Shown here: one piece after another, positions 8,200 through 15,684 of the stretch
Numbering within the stretch: the stretch's first letter is position 1
Layout of the letters: every line of letters begins with the position of its first letter
Assembly: GCF_016463975.1 (NCBI RefSeq)
Contig: NZ_JAEMNX010000024.1
Span: forward strand, 1-64,000
Source of the DNA: Marinomonas transparens
GTDB taxonomy: Bacteria > Pseudomonadota > Gammaproteobacteria > Pseudomonadales > Marinomonadaceae
Direction of reading: 5' to 3'
Length of the DNA: 64,000 bases
The notes under the pieces: model-generated
The model's input: only the letters and a program-made list of their open reading frames with translations
Database searches by the model: none
What the model was told of the DNA's origin: nothing
Position numbers and translations under genes: made by a program

Positions 8200-8775
8200 T
8201 TAGTCTGTAATCACCTGATCATTAAGGCTGTTGGCCACTTCGACATGGGGTTGTTTGATGCGTTTAAACAGCCAAACTAAAGAGTGTATTGCCATGAGCA
8301 TGCAGCAAAGACACACGGTCCAGTACATCAGACTTTTGGGGATAGGTATTGAAACCAAGCTTTGATTCATACGTAGGGCCATTTGGCTTGCCAAGTAAGC
8401 GCAGTAAATGTAGAAGCTGGTACTAGCAACCTGTGCAAAGATCACGAGGGCTTTTGTCCATTGACTGGGAATAAAACGATAGAAAAACTCTAAGAAAATG
8501 TGCCCACCTTTCCTTACGACTGTTATTGATCCAACAAAGCCCAATAAAATCAAAAGGTAACGAGCTATCTCTTCGGTCCAGCCGAGTGAGTCATTGAGGA
8601 CGTAGCGGGTGAAAAATTGCAGAAATACAATCACCACTAGGACCCAAAAAATAATCATCACGGGCATGTCTGCCATATTGAAGGCAAATACTTCCTCGGT
8701 TTGGTTCTCATCGACCAAATCGAGGGCGGACACGCGTTCTTCCACGTGTCCAGTTTGCTTTTGATTTGTCATCAT
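8200..8775 (-). CDS. dctQ: TRAP transporter small membrane subunit (DctQ)
   Basis: A protein of about 191 residues with four hydrophobic helices, the DctQ pattern including FFTRYVLNDSLGWTEEIARY and a GGHIFLEFF segment. It pairs with DctM in the membrane part of the TRAP importer. Several ATG codons crowd the start (8781, 8775, 8772). The GAGGG SD is too close to the first, so the second or third is preferred. It lies between dctP and dctM with short gaps, as usual for TRAP operons. Confidence 0.88.
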   Translation of the reverse strand: MMTNQKQTGHVEERVSALDLVDENQTEEVFAFNMADMPVMIIFWVLVVIVFLQFFTRYVLNDSLGWTEEIARYLLILLGFVGSITVVRKGGHIFLEFFYRFIPSQWTKALVIFAQVASTSFYIYCAYLASQMALRMNQSLVSIPIPKSLMYWTVCLCCMLMAIHSLVWLFKRIKQPHVEVANSLNDQVITD

Positions 8776-8797
8776 CAGCATCCCTCTTAATGAATGG

Positions 8798-9817
8798 TTA
8801 CAGGGCTTCTAAACGTGCTAGTTGTTCCGCTGTAAAGCCATTATCAGAATCGTTCAAATAAGGTTTGATCGCATCTTGGAAGGGCTTCTTATTCACCTTA
8901 TTTACCGTAACACCTTGTTTGGTGAACCATGCAGATAGGTTTTGCTCTGCATCATTGATTTGGTCTGACGCCTTATTAGCAGCCTGCTTAGTGATAGCGA
9001 CTAGCTTGTCATAATCACTGGCACTGATTTTGTTTTTCGAATAGTTCGAAATAATCGTTAGCAGAGAATTCGACATATGGCCCGTTAGGTTGATGTATTT
9101 TTGAACCTCGTAAAACTTCTTAAATTTAATGGTTGGTAATGGGTTTTCCTGTGCATCAACCAAACCTTGTTGCAGTGCCAAGTAAACTTCAGAGAAGGCT
9201 AAAGGAGTTGGGTTTGCGCCAACCGCTTTAGGAAACATTAAAAACAAAGGTGCATTTGGCACGCGTATTTTTAGATCTTTCATGTCAGCAGGCGTATTGA
9301 TCGGCTTGTTAGACGTTACATGGCGTGAACCATAATAGGTGAAGGAGGCAACATCATGACCTGTGGCTTTTTCATAACCGGCTGAAATTTCTTGGAAAAG
9401 AGTGCTGTCACGGTAAGCTTTCCAGTGGTTGTAGTCACGGATCACAAAAGGAAAAGAAGATATCTTCATTGGCGCGTACGCTTGCCCAGCGAAGATCTCG
9501 CCAGTGAAAATAATATCGACAGTACCGAAATCTAACGCTTCATTTAGCTCTGCTTCTTTCCCTAAAGAGGAAGCTGGGTAGGCGTTAATAGAAACACGAC
9601 CGTCGGTTTGCTTGTTGATCTCATCCGCCGCCCACAGTACCGCTTCATGGTATGGAGAACCAGCTTCATACACATGTGCCCATTTTAGCGTTGTGGCATT
9701 TGCTGCACTACTCAGCATACTCGCACCCGTAATCACTGTTGCGGCAGTCGCAATAAGAGTGCGGCGAGTTAAGGTCGATAGAAGAGATTGATTATTCGTT
9801 TTTTCAAGCTTTGACAT
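8798..9817 (-). CDS. dctP: TRAP transporter solute-binding protein (DctP), Tat-like signal
   Basis: A 339-residue periplasmic solute receptor of the DctP/TAXI-unlike class, with LKWAHVYEAGSPYHEAVLWAA at the mature start and the conserved arginine region LKIRVPNAPLF, followed by PTPLAFSEVYLALQQGLVDAQENP. The arginine in that segment normally salt-bridges the ligand carboxylate, so an acid is expected. The N-terminus is long (about 42 residues) and carries TRRTLIA before the hydrophobic stretch, resembling a twin-arginine signal. Two hairpins precede the gene in the operon, perhaps stabilising the mRNA for this abundant subunit. Confidence 0.93.
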   Translation of the reverse strand: MSKLEKTNNQSLLSTLTRRTLIATAATVITGASMLSSAANATTLKWAHVYEAGSPYHEAVLWAADEINKQTDGRVSINAYPASSLGKEAELNEALDFGTVDIIFTGEIFAGQAYAPMKISSFPFVIRDYNHWKAYRDSTLFQEISAGYEKATGHDVASFTYYGSRHVTSNKPINTPADMKDLKIRVPNAPLFLMFPKAVGANPTPLAFSEVYLALQQGLVDAQENPLPTIKFKKFYEVQKYINLTGHMSNSLLTIISNYSKNKISASDYDKLVAITKQAANKASDQINDAEQNLSAWFTKQGVTVNKVNKKPFQDAIKPYLNDSDNGFTAEQLARLEAL

Positions 9818-9845
9818 AACAATACCTATTTTATTTTTATAATAA

Positions 9846-9897
9846 GCACACTATGGTGTGCGGTTTGTTTTCTCGGTAAGCCCTAGCAGGGCTTACC
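9846..9897 (-). promoter_or_regulatory. Two intercistronic hairpins before dctP
   Basis: GCACAC-TATG-GTGTGC (9846-9861) and GGTAAGCCCT-AGC-AGGGCTTACC (9875-9897) are perfect stems in the gap between the UxuB-like dehydrogenase gene and dctP. No T run follows on the transcribed strand, so they look like mRNA-processing or stabilising structures rather than a full terminator, although partial attenuation cannot be excluded. Confidence 0.6.
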
Positions 9898-9916
9898 ACA
9901 AGAAAATGCTAATACT

Positions 9917-11119
9917 TCAAGCTCCTTCTGAAGTGGAAACAAGGTTAAAACCATGGCGCTTCAAACAAGCGGATAATCGCGGCAAGGTGTTTTTAGTACC
10001 TTCATTTACGCTGAAAAAAGCTTGTCCTTTTTCAAAAATCGGCAGGATTCGGCGTTCGATTTTTGCTTGATGATGTTGCGCAATATCACTGAGTTTGTGT
10101 TCTAAAAAAGGGTTTAAAAAACGTTCTCGTACGTTGTTAACGTAGCTGGCAACATCTTCTGATAAATTCATCGCGGTTAGCACAGGGACAACTTCTTCCT
10201 GTAAAACGGCTTCTAGCTCGGCCTGTAATACAGGATTCTCCATGGCTTCTCGGACTGTTGTAATAGACGCGATGTCATCGTTTTCTGCTGCCATTGTCTG
10301 CCATAAGTCCACTAGGTAGGTGTGGGATAAGTTCAGCACGCCGAGTTTTAAAAACTCAATATCTTCTAAACTGTCCACTAGATGAATGGCTGAATGTTGG
10401 CAAGGCAGGGTTAGGTTAGTCTGCTTTTCAATTGCCCATAAAGCATAAGGTTCAGTGACCGCACCAATGGGCTCGATGGCTTCAGAAACAATCCGATCCA
10501 CTAACGAGTTAACCCATAGGCAATCATTTTTTAGCCAGTGTAAAAAGGCATCATCGAGTTGCCATTGACTTGCTAGATCGACCACCAAGCTTTTTAGCAC
10601 ATCGCCGTTATTAGCAACCAGTTCACAGGGCATTAAGGTAACGGGCGTTGGATTTTGTTCGAAACGGGCTTTTAGTAATACCAATAACTTGGCTGGGAAA
10701 CTGTTTGGCGGTGTTAGGCCTATATGGTCGCTGTCATCCAATTGGTAGCCTTGATCTGCCGTATTAGAAACCACATGGCTGACGCGCTGACAGAATAAGC
10801 TGACTATTTGTTGCCAATCGTCTTGAGCCTGTAATGCGACTTCTATTGCTTGAACTTGATGGCTTTGATCAATAATTTTGCCATCTTGTAACCCGCGGAC
10901 TTTAACCGGATAAGACGAGCTTTGATTAAAGGCCGTCAAGCGGCGTTTGCCAGCGCTATTGCTGGAAGATTGCACGATGGCAATCTTGCTGGTGGAGTCT
11001 CCGTTGGCAATGGATTCGCCGACGAAGAAGTCCACATGGGCCTGCAAAAACCGGCTCGTACCAAACTGCATGATTAAGTCTTGAGGCAGTAAGCTTGGGG
11101 ACAGCAAGTCGTTTGCCAT
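9917..11119 (-). CDS. Mannitol-dehydrogenase-family hexuronate reductase (UxuB/UxaB-like)
   Basis: A 400-residue NAD-dependent polyol/aldonate dehydrogenase of the mannitol dehydrogenase superfamily. It has an N-terminal Rossmann domain beginning IMQFGTSRFLQAHVDFFV and a helical C-terminal domain containing LNLSHTYLVDLW and YVNNVRERFLNPFLEHKLSDIAQHHQAKIERR, the N-x-x-x-R-x-x-NPFL-H catalytic region. Relatives reduce fructuronate to mannonate (UxuB) or tagaturonate to altronate (UxaB). It starts 3 bases after the zinc dehydrogenase gene with a GAGGT SD. Together the two enzymes could oxidise a C5-epimeric aldonate to a keto-uronate and reduce it at the other end. Which isomer is used cannot be read from sequence. 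Confidence 0.8.
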   Translation of the reverse strand: MANDLLSPSLLPQDLIMQFGTSRFLQAHVDFFVGESIANGDSTSKIAIVQSSSNSAGKRRLTAFNQSSSYPVKVRGLQDGKIIDQSHQVQAIEVALQAQDDWQQIVSLFCQRVSHVVSNTADQGYQLDDSDHIGLTPPNSFPAKLLVLLKARFEQNPTPVTLMPCELVANNGDVLKSLVVDLASQWQLDDAFLHWLKNDCLWVNSLVDRIVSEAIEPIGAVTEPYALWAIEKQTNLTLPCQHSAIHLVDSLEDIEFLKLGVLNLSHTYLVDLWQTMAAENDDIASITTVREAMENPVLQAELEAVLQEEVVPVLTAMNLSEDVASYVNNVRERFLNPFLEHKLSDIAQHHQAKIERRILPIFEKGQAFFSVNEGTKNTLPRLSACLKRHGFNLVSTSEGA

Positions 11120-11122
11120 TGC

Positions 11123-12133
11123 TTATACCTCAACCAAGGCTTTGATAACGCCTGTTTCGCTCTTACTCCACAAGGGTAATAAGGTTGGTAAATCCACTAA
11201 TGAGCCACGGTGAGTGATCATAGATGACACCACGGCACGGCCTTCACGTAGGCATTTTACCACGTGCTCGAAGTCTTCCTTGGTGGCGTTACGGCTACCC
11301 ATTAGGGTCATTTCACGTTTATGAAATTCTGGGTCAGAAAACTGAATGTCAGCTTTCACTACGCTAACTAATACCAGTGTGCCACCGTGGGATACCCAAC
11401 CAAAACAAGATTGCATTGCCTTTGGGTTACCGGTTGCGTCGAATACTGTGACTGGGAATTCGTTGTCAGTTAGCGCCGCCAGCTCTGCTGTGGCGTTAGC
11501 ACCGGCGAGTAGCGTGTCATCTACTTTTAAGGTGGCTTTGCAAAAATCTAGACGCTCTTGATTCATGTCCATCATGATGACGCGAGCACCGCGCTCTTTT
11601 GCAAATTGAGCAATGCCCATTCCAATCGGGCCTGCCCCCACAACCAATACATTGGTGTCGGCTTTTAACTGAGAGCGACGTACCGCGTGAGCACCAATGG
11701 CTAGGCATTCCACCACGGCCATTTGATCTAATGGCATGTCGTCGGTTTCAACAATGTAGTCCACAGGGACTTGTAAATATTCCGCCATGCCGCCGTCTAC
11801 ATGCACACCAATGACCTGAATGTCAGTACAGCAATTTGGTTTGCCGTTACGACAAGCAATGCATTTCTCGCACGCCATGTAAGGCACCACATAAACGTTT
11901 TGACCGATGGTAATGTCGACGCCTTCGCCCACCGAATCCACTACGCCGGAAAGCTCATGACCTAAAACACGAGGGTATTCGAAGTAGGGTTGCTGACCGC
12001 TAAAGGCATGGATGTCAGTACCACATATGCCGATGTTTTTAACTTTAATAATGACATGGCCGGGTTTATTGACAGGGCGTGGCACGTCTTTGACTTCGAT
12101 AATACCGGGTTGTGTACAGATGGCAGATTTCAT
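11123..12133 (-). CDS. Zinc-dependent alcohol dehydrogenase, L-gulonate/L-galactonate 5-dehydrogenase-like
   Basis: A 336-residue medium-chain dehydrogenase with catalytic zinc site GICGTDIH and GHELSG, structural zinc cysteines in CEKCIACRNGKPNCC, and an NAD-binding VVGAGPIGMG. It resembles the RspB/LgoD group, which oxidises L-gulonate or L-galactonate at C5 to fructuronate or tagaturonate. It is the first gene of the operon, followed by the UxuB-like reductase and the TRAP importer genes, an arrangement known for L-gulonate and related acid-sugar pathways. No dehydratase is present in the operon, so the product would feed genes elsewhere. GGAGAG precedes the ATG. Confidence 0.82.
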   Translation of the reverse strand: MKSAICTQPGIIEVKDVPRPVNKPGHVIIKVKNIGICGTDIHAFSGQQPYFEYPRVLGHELSGVVDSVGEGVDITIGQNVYVVPYMACEKCIACRNGKPNCCTDIQVIGVHVDGGMAEYLQVPVDYIVETDDMPLDQMAVVECLAIGAHAVRRSQLKADTNVLVVGAGPIGMGIAQFAKERGARVIMMDMNQERLDFCKATLKVDDTLLAGANATAELAALTDNEFPVTVFDATGNPKAMQSCFGWVSHGGTLVLVSVVKADIQFSDPEFHKREMTLMGSRNATKEDFEHVVKCLREGRAVVSSMITHRGSLVDLPTLLPLWSKSETGVIKALVEV

Positions 12134-12543
12134 AATACTTGTCTCTCCAGCAAGAGGAATTTAATAAGAAAAAATATAAAAATGTCAGAGGCTTAAGCGA
12201 AGCTCATCAAGGGTGTAGGCATTGAAATGCGATGTGTCGAATCAACTGAGTTGACTTGGTGGAGGGTGCAATAGAGTGCTAATTGAGATGCTTTCATAAG
12301 GTTACCTAACATGTTTTTATTTTTATATGTTCATCAGAGTAGAAACTTAAAAGACAAAATTCAACTGTTTTTTATTTATAAAATACATCAAATAAAAAGC
12401 AGTTTTAAAAAAAAATACCCGTTATTTGTTTTTTTAAAACATCAAAAATACTGACTTGATAAAAGTAACAGAGGTTTGTAATGACATGCTATAAAGGGTC
12501 ACTACTATTGAGGTGTTGAACAATAATAAGAAGGTAAGTGCTT
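12134..12543. promoter_or_regulatory. Divergent promoter region with palindrome TCAACTGAGTTGA
   Basis: This AT-rich 410-base gap separates the divergent dehydrogenase operon and the GntR gene. A perfect odd palindrome, TCAACT-G-AGTTGA, lies at 12242-12254, about 110 bases before the dehydrogenase gene, and an ATCAA...TTGAT pair lies near 12440-12462. Either could be the operator of the adjacent regulator. No gene is seen. Confidence 0.45.
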
Positions 12544-13440
12544 GTGAGTCGTAAGAATTTCTTATTTCAAAAGTTGGTTAATTCCCTGCTAGAGCATATT
12601 AGGCAGTATTATGAATTGGGTGACGATTTACCGTCCGATGTTGTGCTGGCGAAGCAATTTAGTGTCAGCCGTACCACAGTGCGAAAAGCTATTGAGTATC
12701 TAGAATCGCTCGATATTTTGGTGAAATCTGGAGCACAAAAAACCTTGGTCGCCATGCCAGAAGAACAAGATTACTTTGATGTAAGCCTGCACACTAAGCC
12801 GAAAGAAAAACTGGTAGAAGAGTATTTTCTTAAACTGATTCAATGTGGAAAACTCAAGCCTGGAGACAAATTTTCGGAGCTGGAATTAGCGCGCCAATCG
12901 GACAGCAGCACGGTTGCCGTTCGTGAGTTTTTAATTCGCTTTTCACGTTTTGGTCTGATCGAAAAGAGCCCTAGATCCCAGTGGCAAATGAAAGAATTTG
13001 ATGAAGCCTTTGTGGATCAACTTTATGAAGTACGCCATCTGTTTGAAATGCATGCTTTATCGAATTTTATGTCATTGCCAGATGACAGCCCTTATTGGGC
13101 AGAATTGAAGACCTTGATGGAAAAACATCAGGCGGTGTTAGAAAACATCGAAACGCGTTATGAAGACTTCCCGAGATTGGATCAAGGGGTTCATGATTTA
13201 TTGCAGCAGGGCCAGCCTAATCAGTTTATTAATGAGTTCTACGACATCATCAGTTTTGTTTTTCACTACCATTATCAATGGGACAGGAGTAATGAAAAAG
13301 AGCGTAATAGGGTAGCGGCCCATGAGCACATTGCGTTTATGAGTAAGATGCTGAAGAAGGATCGTCGTGGCGCGATGTTAGCGTTTGAAAAGCACTTGAA
13401 TACGGCAAAACAGTCATTAAAAAATACCGCTATACTTTGA
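12544..13440 (+). CDS. GntR-family regulator with two winged-helix domains
   Basis: A 298-residue regulator with an unusual layout. Residues about 5-68 form one GntR winged helix (LPSDVVLAKQFSVSRTTVRK). Residues about 85-148 form a second one (LKPGDKFSELELARQ, then VREFLIRFSRFGLIEKS). A FadR/FCD-like helical ligand domain follows (VDQLYEVRHLFEMHA). Normal FadR-type regulators have a single DNA-binding domain. The start is a GTG; the one at 12544 is 8 bases after AAGGT, better spaced than GTG 12538. It is transcribed divergently from the sugar-acid dehydrogenase/TRAP operon and presumably controls it in response to an acid sugar. Confidence 0.85.
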   Translation: MSRKNFLFQKLVNSLLEHIRQYYELGDDLPSDVVLAKQFSVSRTTVRKAIEYLESLDILVKSGAQKTLVAMPEEQDYFDVSLHTKPKEKLVEEYFLKLIQCGKLKPGDKFSELELARQSDSSTVAVREFLIRFSRFGLIEKSPRSQWQMKEFDEAFVDQLYEVRHLFEMHALSNFMSLPDDSPYWAELKTLMEKHQAVLENIETRYEDFPRLDQGVHDLLQQGQPNQFINEFYDIISFVFHYHYQWDRSNEKERNRVAAHEHIAFMSKMLKKDRRGAMLAFEKHLNTAKQSLKNTAIL

Positions 13441-13456
13441 TGGACTGCGCCACGAC

Positions 13457-13490
13457 GAGCAAAATTGCATGTGAGGTCTTTGCTCGCAAC
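13457..13490. terminator. Hairpin between convergent gntR and lactonase genes
   Basis: CGAGCAAA pairs with TTTGCTCG across a 15-base loop, between two converging genes. There is no clear T run, so its terminator role is weak. Confidence 0.35.
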
Positions 13491-13526
13491 AATGTGAAAA
13501 GGTCTTGTTTGAGTCTTGGGGCAAGA

Positions 13527-14351
13527 TCAAAGGCCATAAACGCGTATTGCATTTCCGCCCAATATCTTGTCTTTTGAACACGGATTTTTTGTTAAATATC
13601 TATTAACCGTGTCGAACCATTTTTCATAAGAACTGGCGAGTAGGCATACGGGCCAGTCGCTGCCCCAAAGAAGGCGTTGCTCGCCAAATACCTCGAAGAG
13701 CGTATCTATATAGGGATAGAGCTCTTCTGCTTGCCAATCCTTTTTCGCTTCTGTAACCAAGCCAGATAGCTTGCAGCTCACTTGTGGGTGATCGCGAAAG
13801 ACGGCCATGTCCCTTTGCCATTGGGCTAAATCACGGTCTTTGATGTTTGGCTTAGCAGCGTGGTCAATCACAACTTTAAGCTGCGGGTGTTGATCGACAA
13901 GGGCTTTCAAATTAGCCAGATGCTGAGGCTTAACCAAGGCATCAAAAACCAGTCGATGTTGGCTTAAGACTTGTAAAGCCTTACCCACGGCAGAGCTGAG
14001 CATCCAATCGACATCTTCTATGTCTTGAATCATAGGGCGAAGCCCAACTAATTTGGGGTGCTGCGCCAGTTGTACGATACGTTCTGTGGCTTGTTGACTG
14101 TCAAAATCGACCCAGCCAACGACCCCCTTAATACACGCATGTTGTTCGCTGAGTGCCAATAAAAAATCGGTTTCGGCGTCAGTTGGTGCGGCTTGTACCA
14201 GCACGGTGCCGTCGATGTTGTGTTGTTGCAGCAATGGCGTTAAGTCATCAGGGGTGAAGTCACGATACAGTGTGGTGAGCTCAGGTGTGAGCCAGCCATA
14301 GTCATTTCTTTTTAGGTGCCAAAAATGTTGGTGAGCATCAATCCGCATCAT
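13527..14351 (-). CDS. Amidohydrolase, probable L-fuconolactonase
   Basis: A 274-residue COG3618-type amidohydrolase starting MRIDAHQHFWHL, with HxH metal ligands at the first strand, VIDHAAKPN in the middle and LLWGSDWPV near the end. These enzymes open sugar lactones, in particular L-fucono-1,5-lactone and relatives. The two tandem ATG codons (14351, 14348) follow AAAAGG and overlap the end of the mutarotase gene by about 14 bases, showing translational coupling. The neighbouring mutarotase, UxaA-type dehydratase, SDR, FAH hydrolase and aldose dehydrogenase complete the non-phosphorylating L-fucose route, so fuconolactonase is the best reading. L-galactono- or D-arabinonolactone could also be used. 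Confidence 0.85.
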   Translation of the reverse strand: MMRIDAHQHFWHLKRNDYGWLTPELTTLYRDFTPDDLTPLLQQHNIDGTVLVQAAPTDAETDFLLALSEQHACIKGVVGWVDFDSQQATERIVQLAQHPKLVGLRPMIQDIEDVDWMLSSAVGKALQVLSQHRLVFDALVKPQHLANLKALVDQHPQLKVVIDHAAKPNIKDRDLAQWQRDMAVFRDHPQVSCKLSGLVTEAKKDWQAEELYPYIDTLFEVFGEQRLLWGSDWPVCLLASSYEKWFDTVNRYLTKNPCSKDKILGGNAIRVYGL

Positions 14352-14790
14352 TGATAATGCCTTTTTTGATAATAATATTGGCGTAAAGACGGCTATCTGA
14401 AGTTTGGATAATGACGAAAGCCTTCTTCGCACGCTCGTAAAAATCAAAGCGCTCTAAACCAACTGGCGGCTGTTGCTCCTCTGTTTGTTGGGTAGCTGCT
14501 TTTTTCTGGATGATGTCGGTAAACTCCTGGACCGCGGGTGGAATGGCATCCGGATCACCGACCACTTGCATGGTGGCAAATGGGTTTTCTACAAAGGTAT
14601 CGATGGGCAGCAAAGTGAGAATCGCTGCCAGCGCTTGGGAAACATCGACCCCACTTAGGCGAATGCATTGCTTACCGTGACTTTGCGCGGGGAAGTTAGT
14701 ATCCACTATGACCAGTTCGTCGCCGTGTCCCATGGCTCGCATGGCATAGAGTAATTCGGGGGTGATTAAAGATGGAATGTTATAAAGCAT
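14338..14790 (-). CDS. fucU: RbsD/FucU-family L-fucose mutarotase
   Basis: A 150-residue protein of the RbsD/FucU fold: N-terminal LITPELLYAMRAMGHGDELVIVD contains the HGD motif, and FVENPFATMQVV and RFDFYERAKKAFVIIQTS follow. FucU converts alpha- and beta-L-fucose, supplying the anomer used by fucose dehydrogenase. It is the first gene of a two-gene operon with the lactonase. The promoter lies in the 89-base gap after the GntR gene, which runs in the same direction. The match to FucU rather than RbsD is supported by the surrounding fucose genes and by length. Confidence 0.88.
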   Translation of the reverse strand: MLYNIPSLITPELLYAMRAMGHGDELVIVDTNFPAQSHGKQCIRLSGVDVSQALAAILTLLPIDTFVENPFATMQVVGDPDAIPPAVQEFTDIIQKKAATQQTEEQQPPVGLERFDFYERAKKAFVIIQTSDSRLYANIIIKKGIINDAD

Positions 14791-14879
14791 GCTGGTTTTC
14801 CTTTTTTTGTTTTTATTTATGGCGACGTATAGGTCAGCGCGGTTATTGTGTCGGACGGTTGTATAAAACAGTTAGACAG

Positions 14880-15575
14880 CTAGTTGCGCTTAAAATACTC
14901 CGCATGGCTTTCTTCTAATGGTTGGATTCTTGGTACCAATTGGCCGAGGTGGTGCTTCATCGCTTGGCGTGCGGCGTCAGGGTTTTGTTCTTTGATCGCC
15001 TTTAAAATAACCTTATGTTCTTTGATGGTTTCGATAGGGCGACCTTCTTCTGGCAAGACTAACATTCGAGCCCGTGTCAGGTGTAAAGACACACTTTCTA
15101 ATACCTGTGAAACGCCACCAAAGCCGGTGAAATCCATCAATAAGGTATGGAACTCTTCATCCATTTGATAAAAGCCCACAAAGTCTTTATCGGCGACCAG
15201 CAGTTCTTGCATGCGCACATTACGAGTGAGAGCAGCCAGCTCTTCTGCATTACGATATTGTGCGACGCGTTCTACTGCGGCGATTTCTAAGGCTTGCCGT
15301 AAAAAGCAGGCTTCGCGTATGTCATCCATCGAAAAACACGACACCTTGGTGGCCGATTGTGGAATGATGTCCACCAAACCTTCCGCAGAAAGTCGTGCTA
15401 AGGCCTCTGCTACTGGGGATCGAGAGACGCCCAGCTGTTCACAAATCGCACCTTTACGGATCACAGTACCGGGCGGATACCGCATTGAAAGTATGGCTTC
15501 TCGCAAGGATTGGTAGACGCGTTGAGACAGTGAACCGCTCAAGTTTTCAATTTTATTAAGCGTTGATTCTGTCAT
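14880..15575 (-). CDS. GntR/FadR-type regulator of the fucose genes
   Basis: A 231-residue FadR-subfamily regulator with an N-terminal winged helix (YPPGTVIRKGAICEQLGVSRSPVAEALARLSAEGLVDI) and a C-terminal FCD ligand domain with metal-ligand pattern (FLRQALE, EFHTLLMDFTGF, EHKVILKAIKEQN, MKHHL). It is divergent from the dehydratase gene and precedes fucU and the lactonase on the same strand. A perfect 16-bp palindrome sits 16 bases before its start, so autorepression together with control of the dehydratase-SDR-ABC transcript is likely. The inducer is presumably an intermediate such as fuconate. Confidence 0.88.
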   Translation of the reverse strand: MTESTLNKIENLSGSLSQRVYQSLREAILSMRYPPGTVIRKGAICEQLGVSRSPVAEALARLSAEGLVDIIPQSATKVSCFSMDDIREACFLRQALEIAAVERVAQYRNAEELAALTRNVRMQELLVADKDFVGFYQMDEEFHTLLMDFTGFGGVSQVLESVSLHLTRARMLVLPEEGRPIETIKEHKVILKAIKEQNPDAARQAMKHHLGQLVPRIQPLEESHAEYFKRN

Positions 15576-15591
15576 TTTTCTAATCTCTTTA

Positions 15592-15607
15592 AACTAACAT
15601 GTTAGTT
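15592..15607. promoter_or_regulatory. Operator-like 16-bp palindrome AACTAACATGTTAGTT
   Basis: AACTAACATGTTAGTT is a perfect palindrome in the 109-base divergent gap between the GntR gene and the UxaA-type dehydratase gene. Its position suits control of both. The symmetric form is typical of FadR-family operators. Confidence 0.65.
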
Positions 15608-15684
15608 GACGGTTGGGGTTTACGATGCTAGTTTGAATATACAATAACAACAATTGAATGTGAATTTAGAGTAGAGGATAGCCC

